A stretch of DNA of 64,000 nucleotides from contig JAVBWA010000019.1 in NCBI GenBank assembly GCA_036677685.1, positions 82,291-146,290 of the forward strand, in the 5' to 3' direction. This document shows positions 1 to 8,411 of this stretch, piece by piece. The DNA is from JAQUBU01 sp036677685 (GTDB taxonomy: Bacteria; Bacillota; Syntrophomonadia; Syntrophomonadales; Syntrophomonadaceae). The position numbers and the translations under genes are program-made. Positions within the stretch are counted from its first letter, which is position 1. Every line of letters starts with the position of its first letter. The notes below the pieces were generated by a model that saw only the letters and a list, made by a program, of their open reading frames with translations, ran no database searches and had not been told where the DNA came from.

Positions 1-27
1 CTGCTGCTCTGGGTTCAAGAGATTTAA
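1..27 (+). CDS. C-terminal tail of a SPOCS-like (DUF3794) protein, partial
   Basis: The first 27 bases read LLLWVQEI and a TAA stop. The downstream paralogs end in LLIWLQ and LLTWLQ, so this is most likely the last eight residues of another member of the same family, beginning upstream of the window. The next gene follows after a 33 bp gap with an AGGAGG ribosome binding site. This is inference from a very short match. Confidence 0.6.
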   Translation: MLLWVQEI

Positions 28-60
28 GGAAAATAATTTATCGAAAAGGAGGTAAAGTCC

Positions 61-570
61 GTGGCTTGTCTTAATGATGCCGTGAGTCTGGCAGAGGAAT
101 TGTGCCCCCCCAATAACAGCGAATTAAACCGTTTTACAGAAGTAATCGTATGTGAAACCCTGGTTATTCCGCCGCAAAAACCTGATAAGGAACTGATAAC
201 CAATGTTATTAAAAATTTTGTAGTCACTGATATAGAAGAAATAACCGTTGACCTGGGTGACAATCTGGTTCATAAAAAAGTGGCTGTCACCGGTGACATC
301 CTCTTGGGTATAGAATATTCCGCCCTGACTGAAGAACAGGAGGTCCATTTTGCCCAGTTCAGTATTCCCTTCCAGGGAATTGTCGGCTACCGGCCCTGCG
401 TATCCGACCCCGCTGACCCCGCTTACAACCGGGGACTCAATGGAGCGGCCTTTGATATAGAGGATTATAATGTTTTTGTTTGCCTTGAACATGAACAATA
501 CCACCAGCTCAGCCCCCGCGAAATCAAGGCTGTTGTTGTACTGCTCATCTGGCTGCAGTTAAAACCGTAA
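61..570 (+). CDS. SPOCS-like (DUF3794) protein 1
   Basis: A 169-residue protein with one DUF3794/SPOCS-like domain at about residues 37-125. The family pattern is visible: an IPPQKPD motif near residue 38, a central VTGDILLGIEYSA strand, then VHFAQFSIPF. DUF3794 occurs in Firmicutes spore-morphogenesis and surface proteins such as SipL; the exact role here is unknown. The start is GTG at 61 behind AAAGGAGG. There is no signal peptide or membrane segment, as expected for a protein made in the mother cell and placed on the spore, but that is inference. It belongs to a run of paralogs on the same strand (1-27, 599, 1201, 1712, 2153), probably one operon. Confidence 0.8.
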   Translation: MACLNDAVSLAEELCPPNNSELNRFTEVIVCETLVIPPQKPDKELITNVIKNFVVTDIEEITVDLGDNLVHKKVAVTGDILLGIEYSALTEEQEVHFAQFSIPFQGIVGYRPCVSDPADPAYNRGLNGAAFDIEDYNVFVCLEHEQYHQLSPREIKAVVVLLIWLQLKP

Positions 571-598
571 GTGAGTTTTTAATTAAGGAGGGAAAAAC

Positions 599-1015
599 AT
601 GGCAACATTTACGGGAGTCTTCACTGAGGTTCCCATCGATAGTAAGTTAATCATTCCGCCCCAGAAACCTGATATTGAGTGTATTCTGGATACTATTGTC
701 GATGTGGAAATCACCAAACAGGAAGTAATCGACACCCCCTTGCTTTATCCGGAAGATCCGACTCTGCCATTGCGCAAGGTTATTGTTACCGGAATAGTTC
801 ATATCAAGGTTAAATACTCGGCACTGGTACCTGACCAGCAGGTTCACCTGGCCCATTTTGATATACCCTTCTGCACCCTGATTGAGTGGCCGGATGGTCC
901 CCCCCAGGGTACGCCCATTTCAGTGCTTCCCATTATTGAAAAGCAGATTTTTATAGCTGAAGACACGCGCCGGATTTTCAAAGCTATTCTTCTGCTGTTG
1001 GAAGTGTTTCGTTGA
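599..1015 (+). CDS. SPOCS-like (DUF3794) protein 2
   Basis: 138 residues, almost entirely one DUF3794/SPOCS-like domain: IIPPQKPD near residue 18, VTGIVHIKVKYSA near residue 62, then VHLAHFDIPF and a C-terminal hydrophobic strand (AILLLLEVF). It lies 28 bp after the preceding paralog with AAGGAGGG before the ATG. It most resembles the gene at 1712: both carry a PLPIRK/LPLRK segment and the EWPDGPPxGTPI loop. The cluster therefore seems to alternate two subtypes (61 and 1201 versus 599 and 1712), suggesting duplication of a pair. There is no signal peptide. The function is unknown beyond the family's link to spore and surface assembly. Confidence 0.8.
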   Translation: MATFTGVFTEVPIDSKLIIPPQKPDIECILDTIVDVEITKQEVIDTPLLYPEDPTLPLRKVIVTGIVHIKVKYSALVPDQQVHLAHFDIPFCTLIEWPDGPPQGTPISVLPIIEKQIFIAEDTRRIFKAILLLLEVFR

Positions 1016-1067
1016 GAAAAAGGGGTTAAGCAGATTAATTGAATTGTTTAAAAAGTTTCTGGATTAT

Positions 1068-1135
1068 TTTAAGCATAAGAAGAAACTGCGGAGCAGTTTC
1101 AATACACCGCTGCAACGAGGCAACGCCTTGTTATA
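1068..1135 (+). repeat. Dispersed hairpin repeat, copy R1 (short form)
   Basis: It starts TTTTAAGCAT, then an 8-bp hairpin (GAAACTGC, loop GGA, GCAGTTTC), then CCGCTGCAACGAGGC and ends GCCTTGTTATA. The interior found in longer copies is missing, so the two arms AACGAGGC and GCCTTGTT almost abut. It lies between two SPOCS-like genes. Confidence 0.85.
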
Positions 1136-1143
1136 TAAACGAT

Positions 1144-1171
1144 AGGGGATTTCTAGTCAGGAAATCCCCTT
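1144..1171 (+). terminator. Small hairpin, possible terminator or attenuator
   Basis: AGGGGATTTC, a short loop, then GAAATCCCCT followed by TAATTA. The stem is 10 bp but the T-run is weak, so termination is uncertain. It sits just before the SPOCS-like gene at 1201 and could separate transcription units in this cluster. Confidence 0.45.
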
Positions 1172-1200
1172 AATTACTAGAACCAAGGTAGGTGAAAAAT

Positions 1201-1695
1201 ATGTCCAGGTTCTGTCAAGATAATAATAAAACATGTCTGCCATCAGCCCTAAATGCTATTGAACTTTGTCCAACTTCGCAAAACATGGTGGCCTACAGCC
1301 TGCAGATTATGTTAAACGGGCTGCTTGAAATACCTGTGGTTAAACCGCCCATTGAACGGATTTTCAATAGTGTTCATGAAATAAGCATCAGCAAATATAC
1401 CAGCATAATGGTAAAAAAACCACCCGGCCAGAAAGTCCTGGTGGCAGGCGAAATTATGGTGGGCATTGAGTACATTGCCAATGTTCCGGATCAAAAAATT
1501 CATTTTGTACATTGGGACCTCCCGTTCCAAGCTCTGATTAAAAATACCGATGGTTCATTTTTAAGCCTGGACTTTGATATAACTCAGTATAATGTTCACG
1601 TATGTGTTGAGTACGAGGATTACAGCCAGCTAAATGAAACAACCATCGTTTATGATGTAGTGCTTCTCACATGGCTCCAGCAGAACAACCTTTAG
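1201..1695 (+). CDS. SPOCS-like (DUF3794) protein 3
   Basis: 164 residues from ATG 1201, chosen because AAGGTAGGTG lies at the right distance; the in-frame GTG at 1192 overlaps that site. It has one DUF3794/SPOCS-like domain with IPVVKPPIERI in place of IPPQKPD, then VAGEIMVGIEYIA and IHFVHWDLPF. The C-terminal part (YNVHVCVEYEDYSQLN ... VVLLTWLQ) matches protein 1 (YNVFVCLEHEQYHQLS ... VVLLIWLQ), so these two form a subtype. Several Cys residues lie near the N-terminus. No secretion signal is visible. It is separated from the previous gene by repeat R1 and a small hairpin. Confidence 0.78.
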   Translation: MSRFCQDNNKTCLPSALNAIELCPTSQNMVAYSLQIMLNGLLEIPVVKPPIERIFNSVHEISISKYTSIMVKKPPGQKVLVAGEIMVGIEYIANVPDQKIHFVHWDLPFQALIKNTDGSFLSLDFDITQYNVHVCVEYEDYSQLNETTIVYDVVLLTWLQQNNL

Positions 1696-1711
1696 GTCAG
1701 GAGGGATTCTT

Positions 1712-2149
1712 ATGAGTAATGGTTCAGTTTCTACTGAAATCGTAATAAACCACCATCTGGTAATCCCTGACAACAAGCCGTCCATGGAGCGCCTGCTGGA
1801 GTATAGAATTGAATATGAAATAAGCAAAGCAGAAGTAATAAGCACTAAACTGGTTACAGATGATGATCCGCCGCTGCCGATAAGAAAGGTTATCGTGGAT
1901 GGAATTGCCCATATTGTCATAAAGTACGTTGCTCTGGTCAATGACCAGCAGGTTCATGGGGCGCACTTTGACGAACCCTTTTCCACCCTGATTGAGTGGC
2001 CCGACGGTCCGCCACCGGGGACACCAATATGTGTGGAAATAACAGAGGAACACGTGCAAATCCACATGCTGGATGAGCGGCGTCTTTCTAAGGTTATTGT
2101 GATTCAGCTTGATATAACTATAAATGAATCTGAAACGGGGGGAGGTTAG
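1712..2149 (+). CDS. SPOCS-like (DUF3794) protein 4
   Basis: 145 residues with one DUF3794/SPOCS-like domain: LVIPDNKPS near residue 14, VDGIAHIVIKYVA, then VHGAHFDEPFSTLIEWPDGPP. It pairs with the gene at 599 by the shared EWPDGPP loop and short C-terminus. The ribosome binding site is GGAGGG upstream of the ATG. The stop is 3 bp before the ATG of the giant protein at 2153, whose ribosome binding site (GGGGGGAGG) lies inside this gene's last codons, so the two are translationally coupled. Role unknown; spore or surface structure is the best inference. Confidence 0.78.
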   Translation: MSNGSVSTEIVINHHLVIPDNKPSMERLLEYRIEYEISKAEVISTKLVTDDDPPLPIRKVIVDGIAHIVIKYVALVNDQQVHGAHFDEPFSTLIEWPDGPPPGTPICVEITEEHVQIHMLDERRLSKVIVIQLDITINESETGGG

Positions 2150-2152
2150 AAA

Positions 2153-5100
2153 ATGGCAATTGAAAGTTTTGCCATAGGCACATTAATTATCCCTATGGAT
2201 ACCGCTTATCAAAACCTGGCCACCGGTGCCAAGCCCAACGGTATGATCACTGCCTATGGTCTGGTGTATCATCTTATGGAGAACAGCATCCCGGTCAAAT
2301 GGGCTATCCTGCCCAATAAAGCTACCATTGATACTGCTGATTTCACAGCTTCCGCCCAGGATATCCAAACCCTTGCCACTATCACCAACCATGGTTATTC
2401 CGGGGGGCCGTTCATCATTGATTCAGCATATGCGGCTACAGCTCTGCCCCTTATAACCTCCTGGCAGTCAACTCACTCGGTTACCGTCCACCGGGCTACC
2501 GCTGCTTTCTCAGCGCCGATTGCCATGACTTTAAACCGGGCTCCCCGTATTTCCATAGAAGATCAGAACAATCAGATCATGAGAGGCTACCTGAATGATG
2601 CCGACATCCCCGATTCCAACGGAGTACCCTGGACTGCTTCCTCTCCTGGTGTTCTGGATCATACTGAAATTGCCAACTACGGATTCTTTACAAGTGCCAC
2701 CGACCCCTGTAAAAAACTTAAGTATGATATCTTCCTTTCCCCCCATACCAGTGATGGCGACTGGTCGGGAAGCAATCCCACCGAGGTAGCCGCCCGTGAC
2801 GCACTGGATACTTTCTTGCGGGTTGGCGGCATGATGCACGCCACCTGCCACTCTATCGGCAGCATAGAAAATATCGTCGGGCCTTTTATAACCACAGCAG
2901 GTTTCCCATCTTTTCCCAACGATGGTACTACCGGTACTTTCACAGTGGATGAGCCAGATTTTCCATCCGCTCAGGGAGTTTCAACCCCTAGTCCCCAGAG
3001 CCTCCCCGGAGGGTCGGAACAGACCTGGCTGCACACCTCGGTAACTTACAGGCCTTCAGCCCGGGAACTGGCCCATTTCATTGAAAACAGCCTTCAGTAT
3101 GACTTCATGGCTGCCGGGTCGTATAAAGGGGGAACCGGGGCAGGAAAAATCGTCTATGAAGGCGGGCATGAATACAAGTATGATATGAGTAAACCTTATA
3201 CGGATTCCGGCAATACGGATATGCTTTACCTGCGTTATGTCCTGGATTCTGTGCTTTTTTCCGTAGGCAAGCCACGTATAACGCTCATCCCTGTCCCTCA
3301 GAACATTCCTGCCGGTTCTGCCACTACAGTTACTTTCACCTTGGTAAACGAAGGTGGAAGTAATGCTGCCGGCGCAACTGCGAGTATTACTCTGGCTCCC
3401 TGGGCTATATACAATGTGGGAAGCGCATCTATTCCACCAACAAGTATTGTAGGGCAGACCCTGAACTGGAACGCAGCGGCCCTGACCGGGAATACCGGGC
3501 CGGGAACTATTTTAACCTTTACAGCTCAAGTAACCCCGCCAGCCAGTGGCGTTCAGAGTGCTGCCACTTATAATTTTGCCTGGGGCGATGAATTTAATGA
3601 AAGTTATGGCCTGGCATACTGTGCTTCAATTAACGCAACCCCCGGAGCTGCTCCTTTTGTATTAAAAACTCCCTTGAATCAAACTGCGCATCCTAACGCC
3701 AATATCACCTGGACTATTACAGGTGGAAATAACGGCACCCTGGCTCTGCAAAACGTGGTGGTAACCGATACTCTTCCAACAGGTTTGACTTATGTCTCCG
3801 CTGTACCGGTTCCATCATCAATTGTCGGCAATATTATCACCTGGAATTTGCCGAATATTCCGCCATTGACTCCGATTGGCTTTACTATTACGCTTACTGC
3901 TAAGGCTCCGCCGGCTACTACAGCTACCTACACCAATCCTGTTACCCTGACCGGTACGGATACCAGCCCGGCTTCCTACAGTGTAAGCGCGAGTGCCCAG
4001 GTGCAGGTGGTCAACCGCCCGCCTACCATTACCGTAACCAACCCCAATGGCGGAGAGATCATATGCAACGGAACTACCATCACCTGGACCGCTTCTGATC
4101 CTGATGGAGACCCGCTCACCTATACCGTACAATACTCAGGGAACGGAGGCAGTACATGGACTACTCTGGCAAGCGGGATCAGCACTACATCGTATTTATG
4201 GAATACCGCTGCATTGCCCAGCGGCAGCAACTATCTGGTCAAAGTTATTGCCACTGATGGTGAACTCAGTGCGGAAGATGTTTCCGACGGGCCATTTACC
4301 ATTGACAATACTCCTCCAATGGTATATTGGGTATCTCCCGATGACGGGGATCTGTTAAGCACTACTCCGGTCACCCTGCAGGCTTTTGCTTCGGATAATG
4401 TAGCTGTTGCGAATGTTGAGTTTTTTTACTCCACCGACGGAATTATATTTACCAGTATAGGCATCGACAGCACACCTGGCCCGGGAAATATTTACAGTGT
4501 TAACTGGGAGCTGACCGGCCTTGCTCAGGGAACCTATATCCTACGGGCAGAAGCCACAGATGATCCTTGCGGGAAAACCGCCATTGACGATATTGAAGTA
4601 CTGGTTAACCTGCCTCCGGAAGTAAATATTACCAATCCCCTCCCTGGAGATCTGGTCTGCCCGCCGGGCACCACTATAACATGGGTTGGAGTCAGCCCGG
4701 ATATGGCTCCTTTGACTTATGATGTCTACTATTCCAAGGGGGGAATTTCCTATACTCTGCTGGCGTCTGATCTGACCGCCAGTTCTTTCGTATGGAATAC
4801 CGCCGTTTTAGCCAGCGGCAGCGATTATTATGTTAAGGTGGTTGCTTCTGACGGTATCGCTACAGCAGAAGATATCAGCGGTCCCTTTACGATTGATAAC
4901 ACACCGCCTACTGTACTGCTGACTGCTCCCGCCAATGGCAGCATTTTATCCGCTCCAACAACTGTTGTAAGCGCTACGGCTACAGACAATGTTGGTGTAA
5001 CCCAGGTAGTTTTTGAATATTCACCTGATGGAATAACTTATTTTTTAATCGGGACTGAAACTGTACCTGTCGGTACAACTTACAGTACAGTATGGAATAC

Positions 5101-6448
5101 CGGAATTCTCCCCAGCGGGGAATATAAGCTAAGGGCTACCGCCTATGATAGTTGCGGTAATAATGCCGCATCTCAAATTGATGTAATCGTAGACCGTCCT
5201 CCCCAAGTTACCATTACCAACCCAGAAGCAGGAGATATAGTCTGCCCGCCAGGCACTACCATTACCTGGGTAGCAACAGACCCGGACCTTGATCCCCTTA
5301 CCTATACGGTATATTACTCCCCCAGCGGACCGGGTGGTTGGATTTTACTGGCATCCGGACTAACAACTCCTTCTTTCAACTGGGATACTACCGCATTGTC
5401 CAGCAGCAATAGTTATTATGTCAGAGTAGTGGCTTCTGACGGTTATCTTACGGCGGAAGATGTCAGTGGTCCTTTTACAATAGACAACACTCCGCCGGTG
5501 GTGCAGTTTATCTCTCCCGCTAGTGGCAGCTATATTAGCGGTACTGTTACTGTTAGTGCTACAGCAACCGATAATGTTGGAGTTCTTGGAGTAACCTTTG
5601 AGTACTCAAGTGACGGAATTAATTATTTCCTCATCGGCACGGTCACAACCCCGATAGGCACTACCTATGCATTACCCTGGAACACACTTACCGTAGCAGA
5701 CGGAGCCTATACCCTCAGGGCAACCGCCATAGACGGGTGCAGCAATCAGAGTCAGGTTACCAGGAATGTGATAGTGGATAATACTCCGCCAACCGTGGAA
5801 ATTGTATCCCCACCGGATGGATCGACAGTCTATGACCTGGTGAATTTGATTTTTAATGCTGCGGATAATGAGTGCCTTAGCAAAGTGGATGTATATATTG
5901 ACGGTGTACTGGTTTATACCGACCAGGTAGGAGGAGGCCTGAGTACAGACTTTATCTACGAGTGGGATACTACCGCCTATGATGAAGGTCCTCACGTAGT
6001 AACTGCAGTCGCCACCGATTGCGCCGGTTTAACTGCGCAAACCCAGCACACTTATATTGTGGATAATCTGCCCGATTGTTTTACCCAGATACTGGTTGAC
6101 GGCTATTTGACAATTCCTCCCCAAAAACCGGATGCTGAGTATATTATCTCCTTCGATTTGACCTGGACGGTTAACGATATCAAAGCCTTTAATACTATTA
6201 ATGGCACCAAGATAATTGTTGCCGGATTTCTCGATATAGGGGTTACCTATAGCGCAACTGATACAGAACAAACTGAGCATTATGCCGGTTTTTCCCTGCC
6301 CTTCGCAGGGATGATGCTCTGCCCCGAAATTTCAGTGAATGACTGTCTATGCCCGGTAATACTGGTTGAACACGAGCAACACCATCTGATAAACCCACGC
6401 ACTATTAAAAAGGACATTGTTCTCTTTATAGGGGTCAGAGTCTGCTAA
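2153..6448 (+). CDS. Giant Ig-like repeat protein with C-terminal SPOCS-like domain
   Basis: 1431 residues. About 1-370 is an unrecognised N-terminal domain. About 373-610 holds two DUF11-like beta domains (LVNEGG..., TDTLPTGLTYV). About 622-1305 is a chain of Ig-like modules of roughly 98 residues in two types. Type A begins PP..TNP, contains a WNTA-type core and ends GPFTIDNTPP; type B has ATDNVGV and LRATA. They run A-B-A-B-A-B plus one more B-like unit. The last 125 residues are a DUF3794/SPOCS-like domain (IPPQKPDAEY, VAGFLDIGVTYSA), the same as in the four small upstream proteins. No signal peptide or sortase motif is visible. A fibre or adhesin assembled on the spore or cell surface through its SPOCS-like end is my inference. 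Confidence 0.8.
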   Translation: MAIESFAIGTLIIPMDTAYQNLATGAKPNGMITAYGLVYHLMENSIPVKWAILPNKATIDTADFTASAQDIQTLATITNHGYSGGPFIIDSAYAATALPLITSWQSTHSVTVHRATAAFSAPIAMTLNRAPRISIEDQNNQIMRGYLNDADIPDSNGVPWTASSPGVLDHTEIANYGFFTSATDPCKKLKYDIFLSPHTSDGDWSGSNPTEVAARDALDTFLRVGGMMHATCHSIGSIENIVGPFITTAGFPSFPNDGTTGTFTVDEPDFPSAQGVSTPSPQSLPGGSEQTWLHTSVTYRPSARELAHFIENSLQYDFMAAGSYKGGTGAGKIVYEGGHEYKYDMSKPYTDSGNTDMLYLRYVLDSVLFSVGKPRITLIPVPQNIPAGSATTVTFTLVNEGGSNAAGATASITLAPWAIYNVGSASIPPTSIVGQTLNWNAAALTGNTGPGTILTFTAQVTPPASGVQSAATYNFAWGDEFNESYGLAYCASINATPGAAPFVLKTPLNQTAHPNANITWTITGGNNGTLALQNVVVTDTLPTGLTYVSAVPVPSSIVGNIITWNLPNIPPLTPIGFTITLTAKAPPATTATYTNPVTLTGTDTSPASYSVSASAQVQVVNRPPTITVTNPNGGEIICNGTTITWTASDPDGDPLTYTVQYSGNGGSTWTTLASGISTTSYLWNTAALPSGSNYLVKVIATDGELSAEDVSDGPFTIDNTPPMVYWVSPDDGDLLSTTPVTLQAFASDNVAVANVEFFYSTDGIIFTSIGIDSTPGPGNIYSVNWELTGLAQGTYILRAEATDDPCGKTAIDDIEVLVNLPPEVNITNPLPGDLVCPPGTTITWVGVSPDMAPLTYDVYYSKGGISYTLLASDLTASSFVWNTAVLASGSDYYVKVVASDGIATAEDISGPFTIDNTPPTVLLTAPANGSILSAPTTVVSATATDNVGVTQVVFEYSPDGITYFLIGTETVPVGTTYSTVWNTGILPSGEYKLRATAYDSCGNNAASQIDVIVDRPPQVTITNPEAGDIVCPPGTTITWVATDPDLDPLTYTVYYSPSGPGGWILLASGLTTPSFNWDTTALSSSNSYYVRVVASDGYLTAEDVSGPFTIDNTPPVVQFISPASGSYISGTVTVSATATDNVGVLGVTFEYSSDGINYFLIGTVTTPIGTTYALPWNTLTVADGAYTLRATAIDGCSNQSQVTRNVIVDNTPPTVEIVSPPDGSTVYDLVNLIFNAADNECLSKVDVYIDGVLVYTDQVGGGLSTDFIYEWDTTAYDEGPHVVTAVATDCAGLTAQTQHTYIVDNLPDCFTQILVDGYLTIPPQKPDAEYIISFDLTWTVNDIKAFNTINGTKIIVAGFLDIGVTYSATDTEQTEHYAGFSLPFAGMMLCPEISVNDCLCPVILVEHEQHHLINPRTIKKDIVLFIGVRVC

Positions 6449-6456
6449 GAAGTAAA

Positions 6457-6496
6457 TGTTCCACCCAATTTGCCTGTCGGCAGGTTGGGTGGAACA
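6457..6496. terminator. Strong terminator-like hairpin
   Basis: A perfect 12-bp inverted repeat (TGTTCCACCCAA and TTGGGTGGAACA) encloses a smaller CCTG/CAGG hairpin. It begins 8 bp after the stop of the giant surface protein. No long T-run follows on either strand, so it is an inferred transcript end that could serve both this operon and the opposing selenoprotein gene. Confidence 0.65.
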
Positions 6497-6563
6497 TACA
6501 TATTTATTCGGATTTTCGAAAGTCACAAGACTTAATTCAGTTTTTCACGGGCAGCTATTGAGT

Positions 6564-6764
6564 CTATTTACCCTGCTGAATATTCTTCTTTATTGAGAAC
6601 ATTATATCATCAGGATTGATTCCTCGCTTTAGAGCAGCCTGCTCCAAGGTCAAACGACCATCGCCTCCTCAACAGCTTACATTTATATTATATTGCTGAA
6701 ATACCTTGACACTGCTTGGATAATCATGTGCCAACCTGCTGATTTTCCAATCCTTTTCAACCAT
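6564..6764 (-). CDS. Small selenoprotein, ScdA N-terminal (DUF542)-like
   Basis: Read through one TGA (6669-6671), the minus strand encodes 66 residues from ATG 6764 to TAG 6564: MVEKDWKISRLAHDY, then VFQQYNINVSC-Sec-GGDGRLTLEQAALKRGINPDDIM. DUF542 domains of ScdA/RIC iron-sulfur repair proteins have the pattern F..Y.I..CCGG...L..A....G; here the second Cys of CCGG is the TGA codon, residue 32. Twenty-one bases after the TGA an 8-bp hairpin (TTGGAGCA, loop GGC, TGCTCTAA) fits a bacterial SECIS. GGGGGG precedes the start. The rest of the domain is intact and another selenoprotein is certain in this window. A short redox or Fe-S/NO-related role is inferred. It is not a normal ORF and is easily missed. 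Confidence 0.82.
6623..6647 (-). promoter_or_regulatory. Predicted bacterial SECIS of the DUF542 selenoprotein
   Basis: On the minus strand the bases after TGA 6669-6671 fold as TTGGAGCA, loop GGC, TGCTCTAA (8 bp including one G-U pair). The apical loop starts about 30 nt after the UGA and contains G, within the usual range for bacterial SECIS elements, which lie inside the coding region. Confidence 0.6.
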
Positions 6765-6979
6765 TAAATTGCCCCCCTCAAGTTGGAATATAAAAATTAA
6801 TGATGTTTTCTGCAGTACAGCATCTTTGATTTATGGTATGTATTGTCTGGTTTAAGTGACACAATTCAATAAACGCTTCTTCAAGACAGAGTAAGCAAGA
6901 ACAGCTTTGCATTCAATTGCATATATTATTTAAGCGAGAAAGAGAAGACCTGTGTTCTTAAGGAAGGGAGAGAGAATCA

Positions 6980-7750
6980 GTGCAGGGTTTTGACAAATTG
7001 CAGAGCCAGAATAACAGTGTTGAGGCAGTGGACACATCTACCATTAATATTATTAAACCCGGTCATACCCGAGACCCGGTTTGTTGTAACTGCGCCTGTA
7101 TTTCGAGTGATGTCTATGAAGCTTGTTCAAATAATCTTAATTACAATATTTCCGGTACTTTGGGCCAACCCTCGGAATATGTCCCCCAAGACGGAAAAGG
7201 GATACATTTTCTTTTAAAAGCTAATGGACTACAAAGCCATAGTATTGAAACGCTAAACACTGAAACCTGGAAATTGAGTCCAACCCCGGTATATGAGGAG
7301 CAGTATGTAAAAGGATCAGACGAGGCCGAAAATATTACTGTATGCGAATCCGTGAAGACTGCAAAAGAGAATATTGTTATCCCGGTATGGGAACAAGAAC
7401 CTTATTGGGAATCTGCTGCTTCATTTGAAACCCATGATAACAGCTTTGATGTCGATGCCAGGGATTTATATCTGCAGGCACTTGACCTACTAAGAGAATT
7501 GGAGGTGGAAGAGAAAATGAAACCCGGTTCCCAGTCTACTATTGTGTTTGATCCTTGCGAAAATACTAACCAGGAGGTGCAAGCGAAGACGGAGATGCAA
7601 AATCGTATTCAAGCCCTGGAAGAACGAATCTTGCGATTGGAAAGTGAGATTTTAAAGCTTGAAGAAATCAATAAAAAATTGAAAAGCCGGGATATCATAC
7701 CCTTAAATGGCAGTATGGCAACTGAAACTTGTTGTGGCTGCAGCAGGTAG
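6980..7750 (+). CDS. Cys-containing coiled-coil protein of unknown function
   Basis: 256 residues from GTG 6980 behind AGGAAGGGAGAG. I do not recognise a family. A Cys patch (CCNCACISSDVYEAC) lies near residues 35-49, and the protein ends TETCCGCSR. Residues about 200-238 form a clear coiled coil with heptads (IQALEERILRLESEILKLEE). There is no signal peptide. It lies between the selenoprotein and the small Cys protein at 7833 and is preceded by a 215 bp intergenic region. A structural or coat-linked role is suggested only by the neighbours and by the Cys-rich ends, which could be disulfide-crosslinked. Confidence 0.65.
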   Translation: MQGFDKLQSQNNSVEAVDTSTINIIKPGHTRDPVCCNCACISSDVYEACSNNLNYNISGTLGQPSEYVPQDGKGIHFLLKANGLQSHSIETLNTETWKLSPTPVYEEQYVKGSDEAENITVCESVKTAKENIVIPVWEQEPYWESAASFETHDNSFDVDARDLYLQALDLLRELEVEEKMKPGSQSTIVFDPCENTNQEVQAKTEMQNRIQALEERILRLESEILKLEEINKKLKSRDIIPLNGSMATETCCGCSR

Positions 7751-7832
7751 ATCTGTGCCTGAATAAAGAATCCAGTTTGTAACTTTTGATTAAATATACC
7801 ATATATTATAATACTAAGGAGGTGAAATTTTA

Positions 7833-8288
7833 ATGGCAATTGTAAAAATATGCGCCGAGGAAGTATCAAGTGTTGCTCAGACCTATGCTGCAACGGTTAC
7901 CTGCAGCAACCCAACATACACACCGGTTGGTGCTGGTGATCACTGCAATATGGTTGTTTACAACGTAGCGCTTAATACTATTACCAGCCCGATGACTCTT
8001 TCTTTTTCTTTTGATACTGAGTTGAAGTATTTATTCCTTAACCATGGAGTGACCTTTGCTGACTATTGTGTAGTAAACAATCAGTCAGGATCGGTGACCT
8101 TGCCAGACACAGGTTTGAGTTTGTGCGATTGCGGGATTACCCCCACATATCAGGTGGCCTATACCTGTAATGCCGGATCGATTACCACCACATCCACTAT
8201 GGTTCAGACTCCTATTAATCTGGCTTTTACTGTTTCCAACCTGTGCACACCTACAGTATTTTGTGTTTCTACAGTAGACTGTCCGTAA
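7833..8288 (+). CDS. Small Cys-bearing beta protein, paralog of the TGA-containing gene at 22815
   Basis: 151 residues with a perfect AAGGAGGTG site before ATG 7833. It begins MAIVKICAEEVSS, has Cys at about residues 7, 26 and 36 plus CDCG near 103-106, and is otherwise rich in Thr, Val and Ser, suggesting beta structure. No known domain is recognised. The gene at 22815 is clearly homologous along its whole length. This copy has Ser-Asn where the other has Cys-TGA. No signal peptide is visible. A terminator follows 26 bp after the stop, so it ends its transcription unit. A surface or spore-coat component is the best guess. Confidence 0.7.
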   Translation: MAIVKICAEEVSSVAQTYAATVTCSNPTYTPVGAGDHCNMVVYNVALNTITSPMTLSFSFDTELKYLFLNHGVTFADYCVVNNQSGSVTLPDTGLSLCDCGITPTYQVAYTCNAGSITTTSTMVQTPINLAFTVSNLCTPTVFCVSTVDCP

Positions 8289-8314
8289 AGGATCATTGAT
8301 ATGTTCTAAAGTCA

Positions 8315-8349
8315 GGGCTTCCCGAATACCGGAAGCCCTTTCTTTATTT
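8315..8349 (+). terminator. Rho-independent terminator
   Basis: GGGCTTCC, 8-nt loop, GGAAGCCC, then TTTCTTTATTT. It ends the unit containing the 7833 gene. Confidence 0.85.
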
Positions 8350-8411
8350 ACGCATCAAATTGTATATCAAGAATTTTTAAATAAGTTCAGCGCCATTTTA
8401 GGAACACCAAT

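Noticed and set aside
6669..6671. DUF542 gene as a pseudogene with a stop
   Set aside because: The TGA falls exactly on a conserved Cys position, the rest is intact, and a SECIS-like hairpin follows; Sec is the simpler explanation.
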